A stretch of 64,000 nt of DNA, taken from the NCBI GenBank assembly GCA_900472785.1, contig UCJH01000012.1, positions 1 to 64,000 of the forward strand, read 5' to 3'. Position numbers and translations under genes: made by a program. This document shows positions 1 through 8,215 of the stretch, piece after piece (position 1 is the first letter of the stretch; each line of letters opens with the position of its first letter). The notes under the pieces are model-generated. The model worked only from the letters and a program-made list of their open reading frames with translations. It was not told the DNA's origin and did no database searches. This DNA comes from Hyphomicrobiales bacterium. Its GTDB lineage: Bacteria > Pseudomonadota > Alphaproteobacteria > Rhizobiales > Rhizobiaceae.

Positions 1-35
1 CTCGCAGCCCACCCAGCTGCTGCCGAATGAAAGAA

Positions 36-66
36 AAGACCCCGTCGCGACAAGCGGCGGGGTCTT
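36..66 (-). terminator. Rho-independent terminator of the ATP-grasp operon
   Basis: A 13-bp stem with one G-T pair (arms 36-48 and 54-66) encloses the loop GACAA. Read on the minus strand it is followed by a T-rich tract (TCTTTTCTTTC). It lies about 30 bases beyond the stop of the ATP-grasp gene, so it most likely ends the three-gene minus-strand transcript. Confidence 0.8.
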
Positions 67-98
67 CCTGTCGAGCGATAAAGCGTTCAGCCTGTCGC

Positions 99-1145
99 TT
101 ACAATGTCGCCAGCGCCCGGTTGGCAATCCCCTTGCCGTTCGCCTTGCGGATCGCCACCTTGGTCTCCAGGGCTTCGATGACATCAGCCGAAAAATCGAC
201 CTTGTAGAGCGCCGCGATATCCGGAAGGCCGCCGGGGGTAAAGACGTTGATCTCGAGTATCTTGTCGCCGACAATATCGAGCCCGACCATAAACATCCCG
301 TCCTCGATCAGCTTGGGGCGGACCATCTCGGCGACGGCCAGGATATCCGGCGTGATCTCGACGGCCTCGGCCGTACCGGCGGCGTGCATGTTGGAGCGAA
401 CCTCGCCGGAGGCAGGCACGCGGCGGAAGGCGGCATAAGCGCCATCGCGCGACAGCGGTTTGCCGTTCATCAGGAAAAGACGGATATCGCCGGCCTTGGC
501 CTCCGTCAGATAGGCCTGCGCGATCAGATAGCCTTCGCCGCTGACGGCCTCGAAAATCTGGTTGAGGTTTGCGTCGTCCTGCGAGGCGATCTTGAAAACG
601 TTCTTGCCGCCCGACCCCTGCAGGGGCTTGAGGATCACGCCCTGTTTGTGTTCGCCGATGAAGGTGCGGATTTCCTCGATGCTTTTCGAAATCAGCGTCG
701 TTGGCCGGACGGCCTCCGGAAACCCTTGGAAATAGAGCTTGTTCTGCGCCATCGCCAGACCGCCGGGATCATTGACGACAATGACGCCGCGCTCTGCCGC
801 CAGACGCCCGAAGATCGAACCGACATGAGCAGCCCAGGGACGCTCGTCGGCATCCAGCGACGGATCGCTGCGCAGGAACAGCACATCGACGTCTTGCGAA
901 TCAATGGTCTCGATGGTCGAATCCTTGCCCTGAAGCACGGCATGAAACGTATCCGCCTTCTTGTATTTCGAGCCGGGCAGCGTGTGGGCACGAACCATCA
1001 GGCTGTCGTCCGGGCGCAGGACGAAATCGCCGGGCGTGACATAGCAGATCTTGTGACCTCGATCGAGCGCGGCCAGGGCCAACGACGTCGTCGTAAAATG
1101 CGGCGCTTCCAGCTCGATGGAATTGACAAAAAAGGCTATGCGCAT
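99..1145 (-). CDS. Glutathione synthetase-like ATP-grasp ligase
   Basis: This 348-residue protein looks like a GshB-type ATP-grasp enzyme, which joins a carboxylate to an amine through an acyl phosphate. Visible features are a pre-ATP-grasp N-terminal half, the nucleotide-binding K173 followed by the glycine loop GSGG (177-180), and the metal-binding set D290, E298 and N300 near the C-terminus. It is the last gene of a minus-strand operon, 9 bases after the DUF1704 metallopeptidase gene. True glutathione synthetase is usually a separate housekeeping gene. The partners here (a metallopeptidase and an N-formylglutamate amidohydrolase homologue) suggest a dedicated peptide- or amide-forming role, but the substrate cannot be read from sequence. 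ATP-grasp family is near certain; glutathione synthesis as such is doubtful. Confidence 0.85.
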   Translation of the reverse strand: MRIAFFVNSIELEAPHFTTTSLALAALDRGHKICYVTPGDFVLRPDDSLMVRAHTLPGSKYKKADTFHAVLQGKDSTIETIDSQDVDVLFLRSDPSLDADERPWAAHVGSIFGRLAAERGVIVVNDPGGLAMAQNKLYFQGFPEAVRPTTLISKSIEEIRTFIGEHKQGVILKPLQGSGGKNVFKIASQDDANLNQIFEAVSGEGYLIAQAYLTEAKAGDIRLFLMNGKPLSRDGAYAAFRRVPASGEVRSNMHAAGTAEAVEITPDILAVAEMVRPKLIEDGMFMVGLDIVGDKILEINVFTPGGLPDIAALYKVDFSADVIEALETKVAIRKANGKGIANRALATL

Positions 1146-1154
1146 GGCTTGCTC

Positions 1155-3047
1155 CTAGAGATCGATCATATCGAGAGGGGAAATTCCCTGGCGGGCTTTG
1201 TTGAGGCGGACCTGCGCATGGGGATGGGTGAGAAAATCCGGCCGCAGGGCCGGCGCCTTCAGAAGGCCACGGGCGCTGAGCTCCTGCATGACGGTGAAAT
1301 GCGATGCGGAAATCTTGCCCATCCAGAACGGATCGAGCGCGCCGCCACCTTTCAGATGGTCGAGCAACTGCAGCAGGCCGCGAAGATAAATCGCGTCTTT
1401 GGCAAGACCGCCGCCGCGATACAGGCGCAGCACAAGGTTGAAGGCATCTCCCTGCTCAAAGCCGTGACTGTGTGTCAGGCTGGCGAACGTATCTTCGAAC
1501 GGGGCTCCGTCGAGCATCATCGCGCATCCGACGACCCGGGCCGCAATCAGGCGCAGGCGATCGACCGTCATGCCGCCGCTCAGATATTCCGCGAAGACCG
1601 CGAGCCCTTCCTGCATCCCCTCGTAACCGGCAAGCCCGGACCGGAAAAGCCGCAGACCCTGCGCCGATCCATTGAAATAGGTGAGCAGGTGGACGCCGAC
1701 TTCATGGCTGAGCAACGGTTCGACGCGGCGGCGGTCCATCAAGGTGCTGCGGGATACGAGGAGCCTGTTTCCCGAAACCATCAGGCCGGAGGGAAGGTCG
1801 TCGCGCAGTTCGACAGTGGCCTCGAAACCGGCATATTGCTTCTGGTATCCGGAAATCATCACCCGCGCCCGCCGGTCGAGAACGAAACAATCCGCGATTT
1901 CCGGCTCGATCTTTTGCGCCGCGGCAGAGGCGTCTGCCGTATCCGCCAATATCCGTATCGCTACCTCCAGAAGGGATGGTTCGACCGGACCATAGAGCGC
2001 CCTGCCGAATTCGACGAAGCGCGGCATTTCCCGCGCGGCGAGGAGCGACAGTTGAAGGTCGAGTTCCTGCTGTTTCTCGCGGTAAAGCGCGTGCAGAACA
2101 GGATCTTCGAAACGATCGAAGGCAACCGTGAAAAGCCTGCGTTTCTCCGCTTCGATGTCCACGGTCAGCGGTCGATAAAGAAAGCGCGGTGCCTGTCGAA
2201 AGCCGCCGGCCTTGAACTCCTGCCATGCGGAATCGGCGTTGATCGGCGTCACCGCCAAAAGGAAATCGAAGCTTGAAGCGATGTCGTCGATGCTGCGATC
2301 GGCACGGCTCACGGCATCGACGAAGGCCTTGCGGCCAAGCTGCCGGTGCGTGGTGAGCTTCACGGCCGCCGTCGGCTTGATGAAAGCGGCGACGGCCTGC
2401 AATCCGGCATCGAAAATGTTCGCAACGAGCCGCTCGCGAAGATCCGGATAGATGGTCTGCGATCCGGGCGGCCTGTAGATCGGCGCGAAACGGACGCTGA
2501 TGCAGGGAAACCGCATATCCGGAAAAGCGGCATCCTGCGGCGACGCATCACGCAGCGCGCTTTGCTCGACGACCGGGGTGCGAAACTTGGCCTCGAAATT
2601 CCGGACCGCGTCCACCAGCGCTTGGGCCGCCGCCGGGGCTGGCTCCCTGCCAGTATGGAAAACCTTGACCTCGAATGGCGGAAGATAAGGCGCGTCATCC
2701 GTCAGAAGCGCATCTTCCGCGAGCTCGCCGATATCCAGCAGCAGGAAGGTGCCGAATTTTTCCTGAAGCGCCGCCCCCACGGCCTCGATAATCGGCCGGG
2801 CAATATCGGCGTCGGGGGCTAGAAGATAAACAGCATTGGCAGACGCAACATCGCGGGCGACCGCTTCGTCGCGCCCGGCCTCCAGATAGACGCACAGGAA
2901 AGGAAGCGGTCGATCGATGTGCAAACGGCCGCCATCACCGAATTCCTTCCGGACCGATTTTCCGGATGCGATGCAGTCCAGAACCTCCGCCATCCAGTCC
3001 GGCTCGGCCAAGTCCGGCATTCCTTCCTTTCGGCGGGGACGGGTCAT
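1155..3047 (-). CDS. DUF1704 / QEGLA-motif zinc metallopeptidase
   Basis: This 630-residue protein belongs to the family annotated as flavohemoglobin expression-modulating QEGLA motif protein (DUF1704), related to eukaryotic MATCAP-type carboxypeptidases. The zinc signature HEVGVH lies at 448-453, and QEGLAVFAEY at 479-488 gives the family name and a probable third metal ligand (E480). The first 400 residues carry no motif I recognise. Its ATG overlaps the stop of the amidohydrolase gene (ATGA), so the two are translationally coupled. It precedes the ATP-grasp gene by 9 bases. The family name comes from an old regulatory observation; peptidase activity is inferred from the HExxH site and from eukaryotic relatives. 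Confidence 0.85.
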   Translation of the reverse strand: MTRPRRKEGMPDLAEPDWMAEVLDCIASGKSVRKEFGDGGRLHIDRPLPFLCVYLEAGRDEAVARDVASANAVYLLAPDADIARPIIEAVGAALQEKFGTFLLLDIGELAEDALLTDDAPYLPPFEVKVFHTGREPAPAAAQALVDAVRNFEAKFRTPVVEQSALRDASPQDAAFPDMRFPCISVRFAPIYRPPGSQTIYPDLRERLVANIFDAGLQAVAAFIKPTAAVKLTTHRQLGRKAFVDAVSRADRSIDDIASSFDFLLAVTPINADSAWQEFKAGGFRQAPRFLYRPLTVDIEAEKRRLFTVAFDRFEDPVLHALYREKQQELDLQLSLLAAREMPRFVEFGRALYGPVEPSLLEVAIRILADTADASAAAQKIEPEIADCFVLDRRARVMISGYQKQYAGFEATVELRDDLPSGLMVSGNRLLVSRSTLMDRRRVEPLLSHEVGVHLLTYFNGSAQGLRLFRSGLAGYEGMQEGLAVFAEYLSGGMTVDRLRLIAARVVGCAMMLDGAPFEDTFASLTHSHGFEQGDAFNLVLRLYRGGGLAKDAIYLRGLLQLLDHLKGGGALDPFWMGKISASHFTVMQELSARGLLKAPALRPDFLTHPHAQVRLNKARQGISPLDMIDL

Positions 3048-3865
3048 CGCATTGCCTTGAGCGCGTCTTCAAGGACGGGAATCGTCGATGCGATCATCGC
3101 CCGCATGGCTTCGAGCGCTTCCGGATCGGGCTCGCCTGTCCACTCGTCCATGAAGAATTTCTTGAATTCGACCGCAATCGCGCAGCCGGTCTTCGGAAAC
3201 ATCTCATGGATGAAGCGCGTCTGCTCGCCCTTGCCCTGAAAGGCGATATTTTCGCGGACATCCATGCGGCGTCCGCGAAATTCGAAACTGGACAGCTTTT
3301 CCATGAACGCGTCCACCACGCCGCCCCAGCGCTCGCGATCCATGGAGGATGTGCCGATATTGATTTCCGGCGCCGTATCGACATTCGTCGGCGCGGCATT
3401 CGCTCCATTGCGGCGGTGATTATAGCTGTGGATGTCAAGCACGACGAAACGGCTGTAGCTCCGTTCCACACCGCGCAGAAAGGATGTCAGCATGGTGTAG
3501 TAGTCGTCATGGACGCGCAGGGAGGTCTCCACGGCGTCATTGGGCGGTGCCTTTTTCCAGACATTCAGGCCCCATGCCTGCTCGGGCTTAAGATAGACCG
3601 CGCCTTCGCGTGCTCGGTTGAGATCGACCTCGAAGCGCGAACGGTGGAAGACAATGCGGTTGCGAATGTCGCGGATGGTGAATTCGGTGAAGGGATCTTC
3701 TTCGCGCAGACGCTCGGCATCCGAAAGCGCCATCAGGGACAGAAGGTCGGAGCGAACATTATGGCCATTGTGGATCGCGGTGCCGACAATGGGAGAAGCA
3801 CCGCGTTGCGTCGTCCACCAGTCGTTGGGATCGCAGGAAATTTCGAAGTTTTGTTTGCCTGACAC
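3044..3865 (-). CDS. N-formylglutamate amidohydrolase family protein
   Basis: This 273-residue protein resembles HutG-type N-formylglutamate amidohydrolases, which cleave N-acyl amino acids. The stretch VVLDIHSYNH near the middle supplies the histidine-rich metal-site segment typical of the fold. Translation starts at a GTG with GGGGAG about 8 bases upstream. No hut genes lie nearby, so a role in histidine breakdown is unlikely. It is the first gene of the operon with the DUF1704 metallopeptidase and the ATP-grasp ligase, and probably hydrolyses a small acylated or peptide-like product linked to them. Specificity is unknown. Confidence 0.8.
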   Translation of the reverse strand: MSGKQNFEISCDPNDWWTTQRGASPIVGTAIHNGHNVRSDLLSLMALSDAERLREEDPFTEFTIRDIRNRIVFHRSRFEVDLNRAREGAVYLKPEQAWGLNVWKKAPPNDAVETSLRVHDDYYTMLTSFLRGVERSYSRFVVLDIHSYNHRRNGANAAPTNVDTAPEINIGTSSMDRERWGGVVDAFMEKLSSFEFRGRRMDVRENIAFQGKGEQTRFIHEMFPKTGCAIAVEFKKFFMDEWTGEPDPEALEAMRAMIASTIPVLEDALKAMR

Positions 3866-4174
3866 TCAATACTCCCCTCTTGGATTATCGCCCTGGCGCT
3901 TCGTCCGGCCCATTTCAGCTCCAGCGCTTTCCGGAAGAATTCCAAGTTGCGGCGACATTACAAACGCACGGGAGCGCTATTTGTTCCTGTTCATCAAAGG
4001 CGAGCGCAAGCGCAGTGGCTTGTGCAAACGACAGGGAATTTTTGTGCAGTTGCAGCAAAAAATTCTGGACGATGGAAATCTCGGCCCTAAGTCCAAACTG
4101 CGTTCTGCCGAAATGGCGCCTCCGTAAAATTCGACCGGGCCTTTGAAACCCGGCTGATTCAAGGAATCCAAGAT
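3866..4174. other. Divergent intergenic region between amidohydrolase operon and mfpsA
   Basis: About 309 bases without a gene separate two divergent units, so promoters for both must lie here. AAGGA sits about 9 bases before the mfpsA ATG. I see no convincing -35/-10 pair, operator palindrome, terminator or RNA motif. Confidence 0.6.
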
Positions 4175-5512
4175 ATGACCACTTCCGCTGATCCAGGGCG
4201 TTTTCCACGCATCGCCCTGATTTCCACCCATGGCTACGTTGCTGCGATACCACCGCTCGGTGCCGCCGATACCGGGGGGCAGGTCGTCTATGTGATCGAA
4301 CTGGCGCGTAAATTTGCGCAGCTCGGCTATACCGTCGATGTCTATACCCGGCGCTTCGAGGACCAGCCTGAATTCGACGACGTGGACGAACGGGTGCGGG
4401 TGATCCGCATTCCTTGCGGCGGCCCCGATTTCATCCCGAAGGAATATCTGCACCGCTCGCTGATGGAATGGTGCGAGAATGCATTGCGCTTCATCAAGCA
4501 CAATGATCTGAAATACATTTTCATCAACAGCCACTATTGGGACGCGGGCGTCGCCGGCCAGCGCCTGTCGGAAGCCCTGTCCGTGCCGCATATCCACACG
4601 CCGCATTCGCTCGGCATCTGGAAAAAGCGGCAGATGGAAACCGACTATCCGGAAAAGGCCGATACGTTCGAAGCGGAATTCAATTTTTCCGAACGCATCA
4701 AGCATGAGCTGATCATCTATCGAAGCTGCGACATCGTCATCGCCACGACCCCTGTGCAGCTCGACGTCCTCGTTGAGGACTACGGCCTGGCTCGAAACCG
4801 GGTACACATGGTTCCACCCGGCTACGACGACAACCGCTTCTTTCCCGTTTCGTCCGCATCGCGCGAGATGGCGCGTCAGCGGCTGGGTTTCGAGGGCAAG
4901 GTCGTGTTGGCGCTCGGCAGGCTCGCGACCAACAAGGGTTACGACCTCCTGATCGATGCTTTCGGCGTTCTGGCCGAGCGGGAACCGGACGCGCGCCTGC
5001 TGCTGGCCGTCGGCGGCGAGAACATGGACGATGCCGAAAAGACCATCCTCGACGAACTGAAGACCAAGGCAGCAGACCTGGGGCTGACGGACCGGATCGA
5101 TTTTTCCGGCTTCGTCGCCGACGAGGATCTGCCCGACTATTATCGCGCTGCCGATCTCTTCGTCCTGTCCAGTCGCTACGAGCCTTTCGGCATGACGGCG
5201 ATCGAGGCGATGGCCAGCGGCACGCCGACGATCATCACCGTCCACGGCGGGCTCTATCGCGCAGTGAGCTATGGACGCCATGCGCTGTTTGCCGATCCCT
5301 TCGACAAATACGATCTCGGCATCACCATGATGAAGCCGCTGAAGCACGAGCGGCTCTACGGGCGTCTGTCGCGGATGGGCGCGCACAAGGCCCGCAGCCT
5401 CTTCACCTGGACCGGGATCGCGCAGCAAATCATCGCCGTGGTCGAGGGTCGACCAATGCTGCAGGCACTGGATGACAAGGATTGGGCGGAACCATGGAAC
5501 GACGGCGATTGA
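4175..5512 (+). CDS. mfpsA: Mannosylfructose-phosphate synthase
   Basis: This GT4-family glycosyltransferase (445 residues) resembles Agrobacterium MfpsA, which transfers mannose from GDP-mannose to fructose 6-phosphate. The N-terminal acceptor loop GAADTGGQ (29-36) is typical of the sucrose-phosphate synthase/sucrose synthase group. The nucleotide-sugar E-x7-E motif appears as EPFGMTAIE at about residues 336-344. The length fits MfpsA and is far shorter than plant sucrose-phosphate synthase. The gene overlaps mfppA, which encodes the matching phosphatase, and the pair matches the known mfpsA-mfppA arrangement. Sucrose-phosphate synthase is the alternative, but the rhizobial context favours mannosylfructose. 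Mannosylfructose is a non-reducing disaccharide of the compatible-solute type. Confidence 0.85.
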   Translation: MTTSADPGRFPRIALISTHGYVAAIPPLGAADTGGQVVYVIELARKFAQLGYTVDVYTRRFEDQPEFDDVDERVRVIRIPCGGPDFIPKEYLHRSLMEWCENALRFIKHNDLKYIFINSHYWDAGVAGQRLSEALSVPHIHTPHSLGIWKKRQMETDYPEKADTFEAEFNFSERIKHELIIYRSCDIVIATTPVQLDVLVEDYGLARNRVHMVPPGYDDNRFFPVSSASREMARQRLGFEGKVVLALGRLATNKGYDLLIDAFGVLAEREPDARLLLAVGGENMDDAEKTILDELKTKAADLGLTDRIDFSGFVADEDLPDYYRAADLFVLSSRYEPFGMTAIEAMASGTPTIITVHGGLYRAVSYGRHALFADPFDKYDLGITMMKPLKHERLYGRLSRMGAHKARSLFTWTGIAQQIIAVVEGRPMLQALDDKDWAEPWNDGD

Positions 5513-6267
5513 AACCGGTCCGGCTGTTCTCATCCGATCTCGACGGCACGCTGGCGGGAGATCGGGAAGCCGAGGCAAGATTTGCGGAGGCCTGGGGCAG
5601 GCTTGACCCCGTAACGCGGCCGCTTCTGGTCTACAACAGCGGCCGGCTGATCGAGGACATGCAGGCCTTCCTGCCTCAGACCAGGCTTCCCGCCGCCGAT
5701 ATTCTGATCGGCGGCGTCGGCACAATGCTGATCGACAATGGCGGTTCAAGCCATGGCGAGCTTTATGCAGCATCCCTCGGACAACCATTCGAGAACCGGA
5801 GCATCCGCACCATTCTGGAAAAGACGGGAAACGCCAGTTTGCAACCAGACCAGTTTCAGCACCCGCATAAATCCAGCTGGTATCTGCATGATGCTACCGC
5901 CGAGACAATCGCCCGAATTGAAAGCGACCTGCAACAGGCGGGCCAAAAGGTCCGCGTGGTCTATTCCAGCGCCCGCGACCTCGATATCCTGCCCGCCGGA
6001 ATCGACAAGGGGGCGGCCTTGACCTGGCTTTGTCAGCAGCTTGGCATCGGACTCGACGAGGTCGTTGTCGCCGGCGATACCGGCAATGATTCAAGCATGT
6101 TCGCGCTTGATGGCGTGCGGGGGATCGTCGTCGGGAATGCCTTGCCGGAGCTGCGGACGCTTGCCTTGGCGCAGACGAATATTCACCTTGCAAGCCAGCC
6201 GATGGCCGATGGCGTTATCGAAGGCTTCCGGCATTGGGGGATTGTCGATCCAACGCCAGTTAAGTAA
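5494..6267 (+). CDS. mfppA: Mannosylfructose-phosphate phosphatase
   Basis: This HAD-superfamily phosphatase of the sucrose-phosphate-phosphatase type has 257 residues. The nucleophile motif SSDLDGTLAG lies near the N-terminus and the C-terminal acidic motif appears as VAGDTGNDSSMF. It dephosphorylates the MfpsA product. I chose the ATG at 5494. An in-frame TTG lies 12 bases earlier, but the ATG gives the N-terminus expected for the family. The gene overlaps the 3' end of mfpsA by 19 bases, which indicates translational coupling. It converges with the GH32 gene with only 8 bases between stops and no terminator hairpin. Confidence 0.85.
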   Translation: MERRRLKPVRLFSSDLDGTLAGDREAEARFAEAWGRLDPVTRPLLVYNSGRLIEDMQAFLPQTRLPAADILIGGVGTMLIDNGGSSHGELYAASLGQPFENRSIRTILEKTGNASLQPDQFQHPHKSSWYLHDATAETIARIESDLQQAGQKVRVVYSSARDLDILPAGIDKGAALTWLCQQLGIGLDEVVVAGDTGNDSSMFALDGVRGIVVGNALPELRTLALAQTNIHLASQPMADGVIEGFRHWGIVDPTPVK

Positions 6268-6275
6268 GTGATATC

Positions 6276-7991
6276 TTACAATCTGAGCGCCCAGATCGTC
6301 GCATTGACGACGCTGCCCGCCTGTGCCGTCAATCTTACGGAGCGGATGGGCTCGAACCCGTCGATGCGTTTCGTGCCGACCCATCGGCCGTCATCGGCAA
6401 ACACCTCGATCGAGCCGTAGTCGAGAAAAATCCGCAATCTTTTCGGCCGGGCGCCGCGCGCCACGTAATTAGGAGAAGGTCCTGCCCCATCCACGTCGTG
6501 GCGAATCCACAAACCATCCTCATTCAGAAAAACACCGAGCCTGACGCCGGGATGATCAAGCTCCAGGTCGAAATGCGCGCCACGCTCACTGAGCTCGAAC
6601 AGAATTTCAGCAGCGCCGCTTTCGAGCGTCACCACCTGCCCGGCCGCGAGACGCGTCCTGTCAAGCATATGGCCGCGCAGGCTTTCTGCCGGTCCGATCG
6701 GCGGCGTGCGCAACACCCCGCCCGACAACAGGATGCGGCGCGGCAGCGTCATGGCTGTCGGGAAGTCGATCGTTGGCCCGGCATCGGCCCAATTGGCCAG
6801 CCAACCGATGCCGACCGCCGTATCGCCATCCATGAAGGCCTGGAAGGCATAATTGTCGGTGCCGAAATCGAGCTCCTGCTCGTACTCCTTGACGAAGGTC
6901 CGGCCATCGAACCAGCCGACGGCGGCCATGGTCAGGTTTTTCCGCCGCGTCACGGGGTCTTCGCTGGTCATCAGGCCGAAGATCAGCACCCAGCGCGTCG
7001 CGGGATCGGTCGCCGGGCCGTCGAGTGGCAGCAGACAGGGGCATTCGGTCGCGGTGGTCTTGTAGCGTTTCTCGACCGAGAGCTTGCCGACATAGGTCCA
7101 GCCACCGGCTGCCGTATGGTCTTTCGTCTCGTAGAGCAGGATAACGCCGCCCTCGTCGCTCTGGCTGCCAAGCAACATCTTCCAGAGCCCGTCCGGCCCC
7201 TTGAAGACGTAGGGATCGCGGAAATCCAGGGTCAGGCCCTGGTTTTCCGGACGCTGCGGCAGGATCACATCCGCCTGCCCCGCCATGATGAGATCGCCGG
7301 ATGTCGCCGTCAGCTGTATCTGCTGTTCCGGCTGGCGGTCCTGCACCTGCTCGGTGAAAAAGACGCGAATGCCGGGACCATCGGGCAGAGGAATGGCAGA
7401 ACCGGAAAACGCCCCTCCGCGCTTGTCGGGCCGGGCCGTCAGGTCCTCGGAGGGGAACAGGAAGATCGGCAGATGCCGCCAGCGCAGGTAATCCGAGGAA
7501 ACCGCATGGCCCCAATGCATCGTGTTCCAGCGCAGTCCATGCGAATAATGCTGGTAGAACAGATGCGGACGCCCGCCGAAGCGCCCGAAACCATTGGGAT
7601 CGTTCATCCAGCCGAAGGGCGGGCGGAAATGATAGCCGCCGGACAAGGCCGGTGGCGCGTTGACCGGATTGGTGTGGATGACGGTAATGCCGGTTTCCAG
7701 CACGTCGGCCGGCGTGAACCAGTAGGCCACGGATACCGACGTTTCTGCGGTGTCGTAGCTCAATTCGATCGGTCCGCCGCCAAAAACGTGGAAGATGCGG
7801 AACTCGTTTTCCTCCGCATTGGTGACGAGCACCTCGCCGAACTTGCCGCGGGCGCTGGTGAAGGACAGGGAACCCTGCCGGTCCGCAGCCACGGCCTTCA
7901 GCCAGATATGCAGTGTCGCATTGACCGGGAGTTCGACCGGCAATGTACGGATTGTACCGGATGCTTCGAAGGTCGTTGTTTTCTGATCCAT
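6276..7991 (-). CDS. Cytoplasmic GH32 beta-fructosidase
   Basis: This 571-residue glycoside hydrolase family 32 protein contains the three catalytic segments: WMNDPNG with nucleophile D131, FRDP with transition-state residue D259, and ECP with acid/base E316. A 120-residue beta-rich N-terminal extension precedes the propeller domain, and a C-terminal beta-sandwich follows. No signal peptide is present, so it acts in the cytoplasm. The ATG at 7991 has GAGGT about 7 bases upstream; the longer frame from 8033 lacks such a site. It converges with mfpsA-mfppA, so hydrolysis of mannosylfructose or an imported fructoside is a reasonable inference. Sucrose, levan oligosaccharides and inulin oligosaccharides are equally compatible with the family. 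Confidence 0.85.
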   Translation of the reverse strand: MDQKTTTFEASGTIRTLPVELPVNATLHIWLKAVAADRQGSLSFTSARGKFGEVLVTNAEENEFRIFHVFGGGPIELSYDTAETSVSVAYWFTPADVLETGITVIHTNPVNAPPALSGGYHFRPPFGWMNDPNGFGRFGGRPHLFYQHYSHGLRWNTMHWGHAVSSDYLRWRHLPIFLFPSEDLTARPDKRGGAFSGSAIPLPDGPGIRVFFTEQVQDRQPEQQIQLTATSGDLIMAGQADVILPQRPENQGLTLDFRDPYVFKGPDGLWKMLLGSQSDEGGVILLYETKDHTAAGGWTYVGKLSVEKRYKTTATECPCLLPLDGPATDPATRWVLIFGLMTSEDPVTRRKNLTMAAVGWFDGRTFVKEYEQELDFGTDNYAFQAFMDGDTAVGIGWLANWADAGPTIDFPTAMTLPRRILLSGGVLRTPPIGPAESLRGHMLDRTRLAAGQVVTLESGAAEILFELSERGAHFDLELDHPGVRLGVFLNEDGLWIRHDVDGAGPSPNYVARGARPKRLRIFLDYGSIEVFADDGRWVGTKRIDGFEPIRSVRLTAQAGSVVNATIWALRL

Positions 7992-8114
7992 GTCGGTCAC
8001 CTCGTTCCATGGGGAAACGTCGCGCGGCCGCAAGTGGTTCGATTAAATGCTGCCTGCCGCCATCGAACCGTCGGAATGCATCATCGGCATGCGGTCCCCG
8101 GTTCAATCGTCTTC

Positions 8115-8138
8115 GGGGAGGGAAGTAACTCCCTCCCC
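8115..8138. repeat. Perfect GC-rich inverted repeat downstream of the flotillin gene
   Basis: GGGGAGGGA (8115-8123) and TCCCTCCCC (8130-8138) form a 9-bp perfect stem with a 6-base loop. It lies 78 bases past the flotillin stop and upstream of the GH32 start, both on the minus strand. No U tract follows on either strand, so it may stabilise the flotillin mRNA end or act as a weak terminator. Confidence 0.5.
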
Positions 8139-8215
8139 GATAATTTCAACGATCCAATGCCGACGAAAGCAAGTCTGCCGGAGAGCGGCGGGAATATCCC
8201 GTAGCCGCGTTTATC

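Noticed and set aside
99-1145. Calling the ATP-grasp gene gshB
   Set aside because: The operon partners do not belong to glutathione synthesis, so the symbol would claim more than the sequence supports.
27-2276. A 749-codon open frame on the plus strand
   Set aside because: It is antisense to the ATP-grasp and DUF1704 genes. High-GC codon bias leaves few stops on the opposite strand; its translation is rich in Arg, Gln and His and has no family motif, whereas the minus-strand proteins do.
4175-5512. Plain sucrose-phosphate synthase as the name for the glycosyltransferase
   Set aside because: The length and overlap with a HAD phosphatase in a rhizobial background match mfpsA-mfppA better, although sequence alone does not exclude a sucrose route.
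3977-5788. A 603-codon minus-strand frame across mfpsA
   Set aside because: It is a mirror of the mfpsA coding sequence with low-complexity Arg/His-rich translation and no ribosome-binding site.
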